Below are positions 1 to 9,588 of a stretch of DNA of 64,000 bases, in pieces. Under the pieces are notes generated by a model. That model did no database searches and was not told where the DNA came from. It worked only from the letters and a program-made list of their open reading frames with translations. Where the stretch lies: contig JAUTDP010000005.1 in the NCBI GenBank assembly GCA_033439795.1, positions 2,695,001 to 2,759,000 of the forward strand, in the 5' to 3' direction. Position 1 is the first letter of the stretch. Each line of letters opens with the position of its first letter. Made by a program: the position numbers and the translations under genes. The DNA is from Sordaria brevicollis. Its lineage: Eukaryota; Ascomycota; Sordariomycetes; Sordariales; Sordariaceae.

Positions 1-508
1 TCGCTCTACCTGTTCTATCCTCCTGCGCCAACATCCCCAAACCTTCGACGGCGTACGGAAGGTGGAACCTCTCGGTCGTGGGTGGCTTCGCCGTGTCGGG
101 GTACCGCTGGCAGGACATGCTTGCCGAGTTCTCTTACAGCAATCCGACGGAAACCACGCTGACAAGCATCACGGAATGCAGCTGGTTCTATGATCCGAGG
201 GTTTTTGGCTACACCACGCCACCTGGGACTTGTAACAGTACGTTGTTTCGGTATGATTGGCCGAATGAAGGGGCGGGAGTGACAGGTATGTGCCTAACTA
301 TCGGAAATTGAGAAGATGAAGTGACGCCGGCGACGCTGACGATACGCATCTAGATATCACTCTCCATCAGACAGTCAAAGATCTTGAAGATCCGTCCAAG
401 TCAGTCAATGTGACGGGCACATCACAGATTGAGTACCGGTGTGGACTGTACAGCGGCCGGACATGTTCAGCGTCGATTGTCGTTGAAGCGTTTGTCAGCA
501 GTGCTTGA
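1..508 (+). CDS. Small secreted Cys-containing protein, 3' part of gene (two exons visible)
   Basis: The gene enters from the left edge in the frame starting at base 3. Exon 3-285 is followed by an intron at 286-353 (donor GTATGT, branch GCTGAC, acceptor CATCTAG) and a last exon 354-508 ending in TGA. The joined product contains WNLSVVGGFAVSGYRW, ITECSWFYDP, GTCNSTLFRYDW, IEYRCGLYSGRTC and SIVVEAFV. Paired cysteines, beta-strand-like alternation and lack of charged helices suggest a small secreted beta protein, perhaps AltA1-like; that family guess is inference from pattern only. The start codon and signal peptide lie outside the window. Confidence 0.6.
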
Positions 509-982
509 TGGAAAGCGAAAGCCAGCGTGGTTGGCGTCGAGTTTTTGGGGAGACTAAGAAGAAAGGCCGACGGGGATCCCGTAAGCCGCACGGACGGCGG
601 AGGAATCACGATGGTGTATGGTGCCTGAATCTGACCTGACCGCCGAGAGACGGCACAAGATGCGGGGAAGCCAGCCCAGGCACAGAAACCGATCGTCGGA
701 TTACGGCTCAGAAGAATGGAATGCAACCGCGACAAGGAAGCCGCGCATGAACCCAAGAACCGAACAAGCTTGGTAGCGAGTAGCAAGTGTCTGTTCGTCA
801 TTCGGTTGGAGTGTGTTCCACTCCTTCCGAACGAAATTCCATGGTTCGTTCTTGCCAGCTGCTTGGCTTTGCTTTGACATCATGGGATGTTCTTTGCATT
901 TAAAGAGGCAGGCACGTCCAGCTGCCTGCACCGTTTGATCTCGCCTGCCTTCCATCTCGTTCGTTGCTTCATTGCTTCGTTG

Positions 983-1017
<35 letters not shown>

Positions 1018-1086
1018 CGTACGTGCCTGCCGAGTAGCTCAATCATTGCATTGCAGTCCTCACACTTGCCGACCAAACTCAACGAA
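509..1086. other. Intergenic, with CTGC tetranucleotide repeat
   Basis: I see no supported gene. At 983-1018 there are nine perfect CTGC units followed by imperfect ones. The rest is probably the 3' flank of the first gene and the promoter of the hydrolase. Confidence 0.5.
983..1018. repeat. (CTGC)9 microsatellite
   Basis: Nine uninterrupted CTGC units end about 70 bp before the hydrolase start codon. Such tracts vary in length between strains, and this one probably lies in the 5' leader. Confidence 0.9.
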
Positions 1087-1991
1087 ATGCGATCCGTGAC
1101 GCTTTCCCTTCTCGCCGGGCTCGCTGCCCTCGGACGGGCGGCATGCCCGGTTGGCGGCGACGCCTCCGTCGTCGCCCATGATGGCACCGCGAAAGGGACA
1201 TACGAAGTACACAACAACAGTCAGTTCCGAATAACCACTTTCCCTTTCCATTCTCCTGGAGATACGTAACGCTAACACCAGCTCATCTACGGACAGTCAC
1301 GATGTACATCTCCCACCCTCCCTCCTGCAAACCCTCCACCGCCGCTGGCGCCGGCGACAAGACAGCAATCCTCTACCTAACCGACGTCTTCGGCCTCAAG
1401 CTCCCCCAAAACCTCCTGCTAGCCGACTCCTTCGCCCGCGCCGGCTACCTCACCGTCGCACCCGACCTCTTCAACGGCGAGCCCGCTCCGGGGGACATCA
1501 ACACGCCCGGCTTCAACACGACCCTCTTCCTCTCCCTCCACGGCACCAACGCCACCGACCCCATCATCGCCTCAACAATCTCCTACCTCCGCACCACCCT
1601 GGGCGTCACCCGCATCGGCGCAGCCGGCTACTGCTTCGGCGGGAAATACGCCTTCCGCTTTCTCGAAGGTAATACCAACCTGACCGCCCAGAGCGAGACG
1701 GTAGACGCGGCGTTTACCGCCCACCCCAGTTTGTTGGAGAATGAGGAGATTGTGGCGATCCAGGGCCCTGTGGCCATTGCGGCGGCGGAGAATGATGAGT
1801 TGTTGCCGCTGGAGAGGAAGTTGGAGATCGAGGCGCTGCTGAAGGGAACGGGGAGGGAGTATGGGGTGAACTTGTACTCGGGGACCAATCATGGGTTTGC
1901 GGTTAGGGCGGATGTGAGTGATCGGGAGCAGAGGTTTGCGAAGGAGGGCGCGTTTTTGCAGGCTGTTAGGTGGTTTGGGGAGTTTTTGTGA
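1087..1991 (+). CDS. Dienelactone hydrolase family protein, predicted secreted
   Basis: This is an alpha/beta hydrolase of the dienelactone hydrolase family, 275 residues from two exons: 1087-1219 and 1297-1991. The 77-nt intron has donor GTCAGT, a GCTAAC branch and acceptor GGACAG; joining restores the family start of the core, ITMYISHPPS. The catalytic triad is visible: Cys157 in GYCFGGKYA, Asp211 in AENDELLP and His243 in GTNHGFA. Residues 1-19 (MRSVTLSLLAGLAALGRAA) form a signal peptide, so it probably acts in the secretory path or outside the cell. Substrate is unknown; the family hydrolyses lactones and esters. It stands alone, with no neighbouring catabolic genes. Several N-x-S/T sites (NTT, NAT, NLT) fit secretion. 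Confidence 0.88.
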
Positions 1992-2207
1992 GGATGGATG
2001 GAAGGGTGCCAGTGTGAGAGAAGCGAGAGGGAGGGAGGCTGGTGAGGATGGGAGCGAGTCGGGAAGAGGGTGCGACGCTATGATGCGCTGGTGGGTTGGA
2101 CAGAGTTGTTGGATATTTCCCCGCCTTTGTGCACGAAGAGGTTGATTTTGGTGTTGGTTATTGTGGTGGACTCACCGTTGGGACGGGATGTTGGCGTCGA
2201 AGCCATT

Positions 2208-2217
2208 GTTGGTGATG
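2208..2217 (+). promoter_or_regulatory. GTTGGTGATG element (family A upstream motif)
   Basis: Exact GTTGGTGATG, 527 bp upstream of the family A-like gene at 2745. The same word lies upstream of most other family A members in the window. A regulatory role is inferred from this association only. Confidence 0.35.
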
Positions 2218-2549
2218 GGCCTGGGCGGCAAATGCTGACTGGACGCTTCTTCGACAACAATGAAGTGCGACGGCGATCTTTTTCCACATGATGAATTTGC
2301 ACTCAACTCTCTCCCAATATCAAACTCGTATTCATCTTCATCAGAGGGCCTTAAAGGGTCACGGGTTGAATCATTGACAAATACGCGCGCTTTCCATATG
2401 AACCAACTGGATATCTGGGCCATCAGCACAACCGCCAAGTGAACTGCTTATGACAATTATCGTCTTTGTCTCTCACAACGAGAAGGGGCCAACTCATATT
2501 TGGCTGGTGAGGACGGCCAGTATATGGCTCATGATTGCACGAGTTGGAG

Positions 2550-2557
2550 TATAAAAG
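2550..2557 (+). promoter_or_regulatory. TATA-like box TATAAAAG
   Basis: TATAAAAG lies 188 bp before the ATG at 2745, with a CT/CA-rich leader between them. It is a plausible core promoter. Confidence 0.4.
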
Positions 2558-2744
2558 GCTCGCTGTCTCGAAGCTATGGGGATCCAAATCTCTCACCAGC
2601 TTCAGCAACGATCGATTCACTGAGAGAATAACATCACTGCAAGCCATTTTCAGCCATTTGTTACACTTGTTCCCTACCTCCATCTCAAAATTTCATCTCA
2701 CTTGCAAGGCCAGTACCAAGTCACACCAATAACCTGTTTTCACG

Positions 2745-4205
2745 ATGTCAACATCGCGCTCCTCGTCCGAATACGATCACACCCAGATGTCCGACAAGGA
2801 GTCGGACAACACCTCGTTGAGCGGTCACGACCCCGTTGATGAGGATGATATCTGGCACCAGGCCTTGTGGACACTGTCCCTAGGTCCAGACGACCAAGGA
2901 TATCTTGCCTCTGAGCTTCAGAAGCTAAACGATATGTCGACTTGTTGGTATGAAGTAATATTCCACATTCCTTTCAGCTTGCGAAAGGAATTTAAAACTT
3001 CCAAAACTGCCACCCTCCCCATTATTCATCTCGAAGAAACCAAGGAGCTGCTTCTCAACCCTGTCGACGCGTATAATATCGTTGCCGCCACACTTGCCTT
3101 ACAGAATGCAAACGGCAGGACCTTGAACTACATCACTGCGGAATGTGAAGATTTAGGATTGTGGATTTCAATATGGCTGAATGCCTTCGACACCGTTGTC
3201 CGTCGCATTGTGGACGCAGAGTCGAAATGTAGGATCGAGGAAAACGAACAAACTCAGCGAATCTTCAAAGACCTTTTCAAGATTCAGACCTCTGATGGGC
3301 CTGACGTCCTCAGCTGTGGAAACTTCAAAGAGCATTCGGAGATGGGAAGAGGGCACAGAGTAACCTATTATGACGAGCAGGAAGCAACGATCAACAGGTG
3401 GTACTATGCTGGATGGCTTCCACAGGCCAAGACCGGAAAAGAGAAGGCATGCAACCCAAGCTTGTTCCACCAGATCTTGGAGCAGGAGTCAAAAGGAGCA
3501 CTCGAGCGGAAAGTTGTCTTGCAAGAATTGGAAGCCGAATATCACAAGTTCTTTGAGACTTTCAAGAAGGAAACTGAGGCTGCTTGGACTAAATTGCAAG
3601 TGTCGAGGAGGATTTTGGCCCAGGCTTATAGGGAGTGTCAATCGAGAGAGGGAGACCAAGTGGTTAGGCAAGGATACTATTATGCGGAGAAAAAGAATGA
3701 GGCTATGGAAGTGATGTATGAAGGCGCGTTGGGGGCATACTCGGAAGCAATGCATAAGGCCGAGAGAGACGATAGAAGAGAAGTGATCATTGATAAGTTT
3801 GAAAGGGACAGGCAGAAAGAGAAGGAGAAACTCAGAAAGGAATGTCAGGAGAGAAAGGCAGTGTACGAGAGGGAGGAGGAGGAGGAGGAGGGGGAGGAGG
3901 AGGAAGAGGAGGAGGAGAAGAAGGAGAGGAAGAATGGCCACACACGGCGGGAAAAGGGGAAGGAGAGGAAGGAGGGAGGGAACAAAAAGAGGGAGGATGG
4001 AGAGAACAAAAAGAGGAAGGAGGAAAGGCGCAACAAGAGAGAAACGAGGAAGAAGGAGGAAAGGAAGGAAAGACAGAAGAGAGAAAAGAGAATAAAGGAG
4101 GAAAGTAAGGAAACAAGAGAGACGGGAACAACCTCTTATGAGAGGAAGGTGAGGGCTTTGAAGTTTTTTGCTGGGCCAATATATACCCCGAAAAAGCAAC
4201 ACTAG
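2745..4205 (+). CDS. Uncharacterised protein, divergent family A core plus long charged coiled coil
   Basis: Single exon, 486 residues, function not recognised. The ATG follows a clean leader (CACGATGTC). Residues about 65-190 look like a diverged family A unit: CWYEVIFHIPF replaces WP..LFP, KELLLNPVDAYNIVAATLAL replaces LL.D...GFRLGYA.Q.L, and LWISIWLNAFDTVV replaces W...LFDRVL. The last ~230 residues are K/E/R-rich and predicted coiled coil, with a run of glutamates near residues 379-390 and repeated KKERK/KRKEE blocks. The DNA for this tail is an almost pure purine tract. It is the most divergent member, and the relation to family A is inferred from motif order. Confidence 0.7.
   Translation: MSTSRSSSEYDHTQMSDKESDNTSLSGHDPVDEDDIWHQALWTLSLGPDDQGYLASELQKLNDMSTCWYEVIFHIPFSLRKEFKTSKTATLPIIHLEETKELLLNPVDAYNIVAATLALQNANGRTLNYITAECEDLGLWISIWLNAFDTVVRRIVDAESKCRIEENEQTQRIFKDLFKIQTSDGPDVLSCGNFKEHSEMGRGHRVTYYDEQEATINRWYYAGWLPQAKTGKEKACNPSLFHQILEQESKGALERKVVLQELEAEYHKFFETFKKETEAAWTKLQVSRRILAQAYRECQSREGDQVVRQGYYYAEKKNEAMEVMYEGALGAYSEAMHKAERDDRREVIIDKFERDRQKEKEKLRKECQERKAVYEREEEEEEGEEEEEEEEKKERKNGHTRREKGKERKEGGNKKREDGENKKRKEERRNKRETRKKEERKERQKREKRIKEESKETRETGTTSYERKVRALKFFAGPIYTPKKQH
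3840..4100 (+). repeat. GA-rich polypurine tract within coding sequence
   Basis: About 260 bases with very few pyrimidines, including GGA/GAG runs near 3872-3930, encode the charged tail. Mirror-like purine tracts such as this can form triplex DNA and are unstable in length. The opposite strand gives a spurious leucine/proline-rich frame. Confidence 0.8.
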
Positions 4206-5842
4206 CCACAAGCCTTACCTACCTAGGTACCTTGTTAGGATATTCTGTTTTTTTTTCTTTAGGCAGTATACAAAGTTCTGGTTCTGGGGCTCTCAAGCAA
4301 TGGAATTGTAGGTACACATTCCAGTCTTGGGCTTGCCGTTTGGACTAGACGTCCCTATGCGAGTGTTTTTCGTCCCTGTTCTTGGTTTTCCTTGTTAAGC
4401 AGCTTTGAGAGGTTACATGTGTGCGCTATCAACTAGAGGTACCTTTGGACTCCATGTCACTATAGAGAAGCTCCAAAACAGGTTTCTCTCGTAACAAAAA
4501 ATCGAGGCATTCAATGATAGCCCTAGCCGGCTCTGACTATTAGAACGTCTTCCTTTGACCACCTTCTTCTTTAGTCGTGCCAGTCCCGTTCATGCTGTGC
4601 GCATGGAGCCTGTTCTCGAAATCTGTGAAGAGTATTCTAGAGGTTTTGCATGGAGTCATTCTATCTAACCTGCGAGAACTTTTAAGTGGAGTCATTGAGA
4701 GAATCAAGGAAGCTGGGAAGCGCTGAGGGAACACGCCTCTTCTACCGACAATACCGCACGGCTAAAGTGAATTTTGGGTCAACAAAGCGATGGCTTGTGC
4801 TTGAGGCCAAGAGGACTGCTTCTCAGGTGTCTGGCTTCCTATAGGTACATCTTGGAGGGAGGTCAGTTGGAGGAAGTGTACCTGCGTCCTGCACGCTGCT
4901 ATATGGAGTGGTAATTGACACTCTTCTGGCTTAGGAGCCATCTAGGTTCTTCCAACTTGCCACTGGAGCAGCACGTTGATTGACAAATTGCGATGGTAGA
5001 AAGACAACAATGGGGCCCATAGTGCTATCCCAGCGCCTAGATGGAGCCAGTTTTTGGTCCCAAGATGTAGTTACTCACAAGTATCAAAGAAAAGGAGTAC
5101 CAACCTCGAGTGACCAACTCGAGTGATCAACTCTAGGTACCTCTAGTATAGTATACCCCTAGTCCACTCCAACCGCGTTGGAACGATGTGGTATCTGTAA
5201 TACCTGTGGATAATAGAATAACCGAATTTTCATAGAGCGCATTGTCATGAGTTCATTCATTGGGACGGGTTGTTGGAACCCAGTCATATGAGTGGGTAGT
5301 GGTAGATTTTGTTATGATTTTGTTGGTTGTATAGATCATCAACAAAGGAAAATACGGCATTTGCCGTCGGTACTACTGTTGGTCGACACGGGGAGGGGTT
5401 AGGGTCTTGTACTAATGTTGGGCTTGACAGCGCTTAAGGAACAATGACACCTACTAGCCGTCCGTGTTGGTTCTACATGACTTCCTCGGTTGAACAATAT
5501 CTGTTGGATCGAAAGACCTCAATTTTTCCTGATAGTTGGTACATCCTGAAGAACTGGTCCGCGACCGGCGCTTACGGGCAAGTAAGGAAAGATGGCAAGT
5601 GGGAGACCGGAAGTAAGCAAAAATAGATAAATAGACGCCAATAACCTACTATCCCAGGCTATCACTCGAAATCTCATCACTGTCGCGCTCTTAGAGGTCT
5701 ACACTCAAAGTTTCCAGTTCCATTCTTGCTCGGAAAGCAGCGAAACAATCTCACGCGCACAAGATCCTGCCAACGCATCTACACCAGACCAAGCCCATCA
5801 TCCTTCATTGTTGTTATATCCAAATCGAAAGATCTGTTCAAA
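4206..5842. other. Intergenic, 1.6 kb, no gene seen
   Basis: Only short, composition-driven frames are present. The stretch has several copies of the CTAGGTACCT word (4221-4232, 5133-5146). Part of it must be the promoter of the gene at 5843. The first in-frame ATG, at or near 5726, was passed over for the one at 5843, which has an A-rich context. Confidence 0.5.
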
Positions 5843-8791
5843 ATGACCAGTCACGACAACCAAGCTTCCATCACCTCCAAAGATAAAAGGTTCTTGAACT
5901 CCCACTTTGATCTCGATACCTTCACGGAGTTCAGCAAGAGACATCTTGAGACGTGGAACGAGGCGCACGAGGCTTTGAAAATGGGCGAAAACTACGCCGA
6001 CGCCAGGTACTCCTGGTGGCTACAATACCTCTTTCCCATTCCTCAGCAAAAGCATGATCGTCGCATGGGAGAGGACTACGCGAGCATTCTCACCGCAATT
6101 AAGTTTCTCAAGGATTCGTTAATCGGATACAATCTTGGCAAAGTAACCCAGACGCTTGCCAACTTGGACAATGACGCCATCGAGAGGGTTCTTTCAGCAG
6201 ACCCCAAATTGGCGGATGAGCGGAGGGAATGGTTAATTACTTTTCTCTGGCTTTTCTGCAACGCCCTCGAGGTTGATAAAGTCGAGGGCGATCCTGATGC
6301 TCGAAAGCTTTGTCGATTGCTTCTCCGGAGAAAATGGGCCAGAGCCAAAGTGAAGGGCAAGACAATCGGTATCTCCAGAGAAACGTTCAGAAAAGAAGAC
6401 GTTTTTTTAAAGGATGACCCCGTCACGAGAAAGAGGCGCCCGGAGCTGGCAGAGATTTTGAAGGGAGATCAAGGGGAGATGAGTCCATTTCGGTACGGTA
6501 TGACTGACGCCGTCAAGGACTTGAACCGCTTTGTAGAGCAGGCCACAGGAAAAAACAAGAATGACATAAGCGTTGCCATCGGCCTGCGAGCCTGGAATGA
6601 CCGTCATGACAAGGAAAGGCCCACTGTCGCAAATGAGTCGGACGCTTGGAAATGGAGCGATACCACCTTTCAACTATGCGAAAGCTCCTATCGCCTTCGA
6701 CAAAATATCGCTATCAAGGAATGGCCAGCGCATTTGCTCTTTCCCGACCCTGCCGGCAACGGCGATGAGAATACCTGGATACCTGTTAGGGGAGATCTCA
6801 GCGTTACAGAGCTTGTACAAGGTGTTCTTAACAACAAGAAACGAGGATTCCGGCTGGGGTATGCAGTCGGGGTACTTTACAACTTGAGGAATGGGGCCCA
6901 GGCTGACGAGTCATCTGGACTTGAAGATGAAATCATGAGCTTTGTTGCAAACATTGAAGGGCTCGACGAGTATCTTCTGACTCTCCATCTTACACTAAAA
7001 CTGCCGGGTGTGGAGAAGGACGAAGGTGCTAAATCCACTTGCAGGGAGGTTGGCCGACGCTTCTTCTCTGAGTTTTTTGTCGATGCAGACGAGGAGAACT
7101 TCGCCAAAATCTCGGAGAAAGCAAAAAGGGTGAGAGAAAGGGTCGCGACGGAGACGAGCGAGATTGGACAAAGCTATTGCGTGAAAGTCGCGGATGAAAA
7201 GCTCGGTAGCCCGTTTTACCAAGGCATAATGATGGCCAAGAGGGATTTTGATGGAAAGCTTGGCGTTAACTGTAGATGGAGGGCATTGGGGATGCACGGC
7301 TGGTTGCAAAGGTATAATGGAGAGGCTTGGGCTCAGTTTTTGGAGGATGAAGAGGAGAGAGAGCAACTTGGCTTGGAAGATCGCATGACGCAGAACGAAG
7401 AAGAGAAACAAAGCAATGAGAAAGGAGAGAGAAAAGGCAAAGAGAAGGAAGAGAAGAAAGTCAAAAAGAAAGAAGGCCAGAAGGCGGCGGCTTCCGGTGT
7501 TGACGAAACCCATGACGATGAAGCCGCGCATCATCCTCAAGATCGACACCATCCTGGCAAAGTCTATCGTCAGCATTCTCGTGCTGAAGACTATGACTTT
7601 GATCAAGATCTACAAAGCAGAAAACATCAAAGTTCGACTGGATATGGACATCGCGATCACAATACCTCAGGTTATCATGGCCCTATATCGCCCATCAATC
7701 GAGTGTTCTCTGATGACGTGGAACACCTCAGGGAAAGATTCGGGAACTCATCAAGACCGACAATCTCCTCAAGGGAAGGGCTAAACATAGGAAACAAGGA
7801 GAGGAATAGTGGGTCTAGACAACACAAGGAAGACGTCAGCTCAGCCAGACGGTCCAGAGGCGATCACGTCTCGTACGTACCCTATGGAGGAGAGCCACCT
7901 TCCCCTGGTAGACAAGGAAGAGAGCATCGCTCGCGAAGTCGGCACAGGCCGGGACCGCGTTCTCCAAGTCAACCTAGAGAACCGTCGTATCCTGGTGTAC
8001 AGAGAGCAAGGAATCGCTCACGTAACCAGGGCAGAACTGAACCTGCCGCTTATGGTACCTCTAGGCAAAGACTGGAGAGTCGTTCACGCAGCCGTCGCAG
8101 AACTGAACCTCGTGCGTACAGCCGGCATGATCCTGAGCCTCCCGCTTATAGTAGACAAAGACCAGAGAGTCGTTCGCGGAGTCGACACAGAGAAGACCCC
8201 CTTTACCCTACCGGTACATCCAGAAGAGATTCCGCTGGAGTCTATGACAAATATGTCAACGATCACCTTCACGGTCACACTCCGACCAGTTCCCGCGAGA
8301 CCAGAGGTAAAGGTAACCAGCCCGGGCCAAGCAACTACTCGTCAACAAGAAGAACACATGCTGGCATACTATCTCAAGACTATGATTATGAGTCCGATGG
8401 TTACGAGGTTTTGCTCGGCGACCCTATCCCCAAGGATGTGAACCGTCGCCACGATGGCCACCAGAGCGACTACGCACGCGATCGTGACCGAGTCGGTCCC
8501 TCCACATCAGGGGCACGTTATGCGCCTCGTGACATTGACCATGTTCGAGATCGCGACCGAGTCGGTCCCTCCGAGCCACGTTATGGGCCTGCTGCTTCTA
8601 GAAGAGAATACGAAGTCGAGCCAAGCTCCTCTAGATCGAGAAGAGAGCAGCCAACACGCACCTCTGGGAGACAGGATAGCACCTATGGGGAACATGATAT
8701 TCCTGAGCATGTGCGGCAGCTTGGGGACAAGTATAGAAAGACACATGGTTATTCGCCAGGCGAGTTCACCATATCGGACCGGCGCAGATAG
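5843..8791 (+). CDS. Family A protein with two core repeats and Arg/Ser-rich tail
   Basis: Single exon, about 982 residues from the ATG at 5843 (TTCAAAATGACC); an upstream in-frame start would add 39 residues. Function not recognised. Two family A units are visible. The first has WWLQYLFPIP at about 58, a divergent IGYNLGKVTQTL, WLITFLWLFCNALEV and ARKLCRLLL. The second has WPAHLLFPDP at about 294, GFRLGYAVGVLYNL at about 335 and the closing SPFYQGIMMAKRDF motif. A K/E-rich linker at about 515-545 leads into a tail of about 400 residues rich in RS, RSR and HR dipeptides. The tail repeats SRSRSRRRTEPRAYSR-like blocks and two DRDRVGPS units. RS tails usually occur in nuclear RNA-associated proteins, so a nuclear role is only a hint. 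The minus-strand paralogue near 29-30 kb carries a similar RS region at its N terminus instead. Confidence 0.8.
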   Translation: MTSHDNQASITSKDKRFLNSHFDLDTFTEFSKRHLETWNEAHEALKMGENYADARYSWWLQYLFPIPQQKHDRRMGEDYASILTAIKFLKDSLIGYNLGKVTQTLANLDNDAIERVLSADPKLADERREWLITFLWLFCNALEVDKVEGDPDARKLCRLLLRRKWARAKVKGKTIGISRETFRKEDVFLKDDPVTRKRRPELAEILKGDQGEMSPFRYGMTDAVKDLNRFVEQATGKNKNDISVAIGLRAWNDRHDKERPTVANESDAWKWSDTTFQLCESSYRLRQNIAIKEWPAHLLFPDPAGNGDENTWIPVRGDLSVTELVQGVLNNKKRGFRLGYAVGVLYNLRNGAQADESSGLEDEIMSFVANIEGLDEYLLTLHLTLKLPGVEKDEGAKSTCREVGRRFFSEFFVDADEENFAKISEKAKRVRERVATETSEIGQSYCVKVADEKLGSPFYQGIMMAKRDFDGKLGVNCRWRALGMHGWLQRYNGEAWAQFLEDEEEREQLGLEDRMTQNEEEKQSNEKGERKGKEKEEKKVKKKEGQKAAASGVDETHDDEAAHHPQDRHHPGKVYRQHSRAEDYDFDQDLQSRKHQSSTGYGHRDHNTSGYHGPISPINRVFSDDVEHLRERFGNSSRPTISSREGLNIGNKERNSGSRQHKEDVSSARRSRGDHVSYVPYGGEPPSPGRQGREHRSRSRHRPGPRSPSQPREPSYPGVQRARNRSRNQGRTEPAAYGTSRQRLESRSRSRRRTEPRAYSRHDPEPPAYSRQRPESRSRSRHREDPLYPTGTSRRDSAGVYDKYVNDHLHGHTPTSSRETRGKGNQPGPSNYSSTRRTHAGILSQDYDYESDGYEVLLGDPIPKDVNRRHDGHQSDYARDRDRVGPSTSGARYAPRDIDHVRDRDRVGPSEPRYGPAASRREYEVEPSSSRSRREQPTRTSGRQDSTYGEHDIPEHVRQLGDKYRKTHGYSPGEFTISDRRR

Positions 8792-9588
8792 GTAACGATC
8801 GTCGTGTTGTCTGGAAAGGGAGCATGCGTCCTGGAATGATGTTTAGTTGGGCTTTTTTCTTTTCTTGCTTTCCAACATGGTAACAGGGTGGGCACCGGGT
8901 AAGAAGCAGGATGGTCAAACAACATTTTTCGGTTCCTTTGGGAGCTGGGGCACCTCTACGCACAAGGAGAGGGTGGGGATAAAGGGCTTTGGATCTAGCT
9001 TATGTCAGTTTAAGTCGTTCGTTACCTTACCACTATCAATCGAGCTGTAGTCATTCGTTCAATATCCGTGGATGGTTCATTGGTCCAACATGAACCGCTT
9101 GACCAAATTCCGACTCACCTTTTTCCAATACGCGTGACAAAGAAGACATCGAGTTCTTCCAGTTGGCAGCAACATCCGGTTTGAGTGTTGGTTCGAAGTT
9201 AACGGGACAAAGGACGATGTACGCATGTCCACTTTATCCAACCACCAACCGCTTGCAAGATTTCAGATCTGGCGGGCGGTTGGTGACGAGCGCTACAGTC
9301 ATATCAGCTCAACACACAAAGCGCAAGTCAACACACTTGTAGAATCTCACGAGTAATATCCGGCGAGTTAAGATCTCGGAGGAGGGCAAGGGCGCTCGTC
9401 TTTTGGACCCCTCGAGTCTCTTGGCCAAAGATATAAACCCTCTGGAAATCTCAGGACATAAACTCATTAGCAGGGGTACTTTCACATCACAACTTCCATC
9501 CAAGGTCATTTGAAAATCGCCATACACCAGGAACCGAACTTACCAGCGTGACTCAACCTCATACGCTCATCCTGTTCTCCTTCGCACC
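8792..9588. other. Intergenic; promoter of next family A gene
   Basis: No gene seen. It contains GTTGGTGACG at 9279-9288, a one-base variant of the family A upstream element. Confidence 0.5.
9279..9288 (+). promoter_or_regulatory. GTTGGTGACG element
   Basis: One-base variant of GTTGGTGATG, 301 bp before the ATG at 9589. Its left context, GGGCG, matches the copy at 11226. Confidence 0.35.

Larger units (their letters stand above)
1992..2744. other. Intergenic; promoter of the next gene
   Basis: No gene is supported. It holds a GTTGGTGATG element at 2208-2217 and a TATA-like box at 2550-2557, both reading toward the gene at 2745. Confidence 0.5.

Noticed and set aside
3489..4211. Leucine/proline-rich frames antisense to the charged coiled-coil gene
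   Set aside because: They are the reverse complement of the polypurine tract and only reflect its composition.
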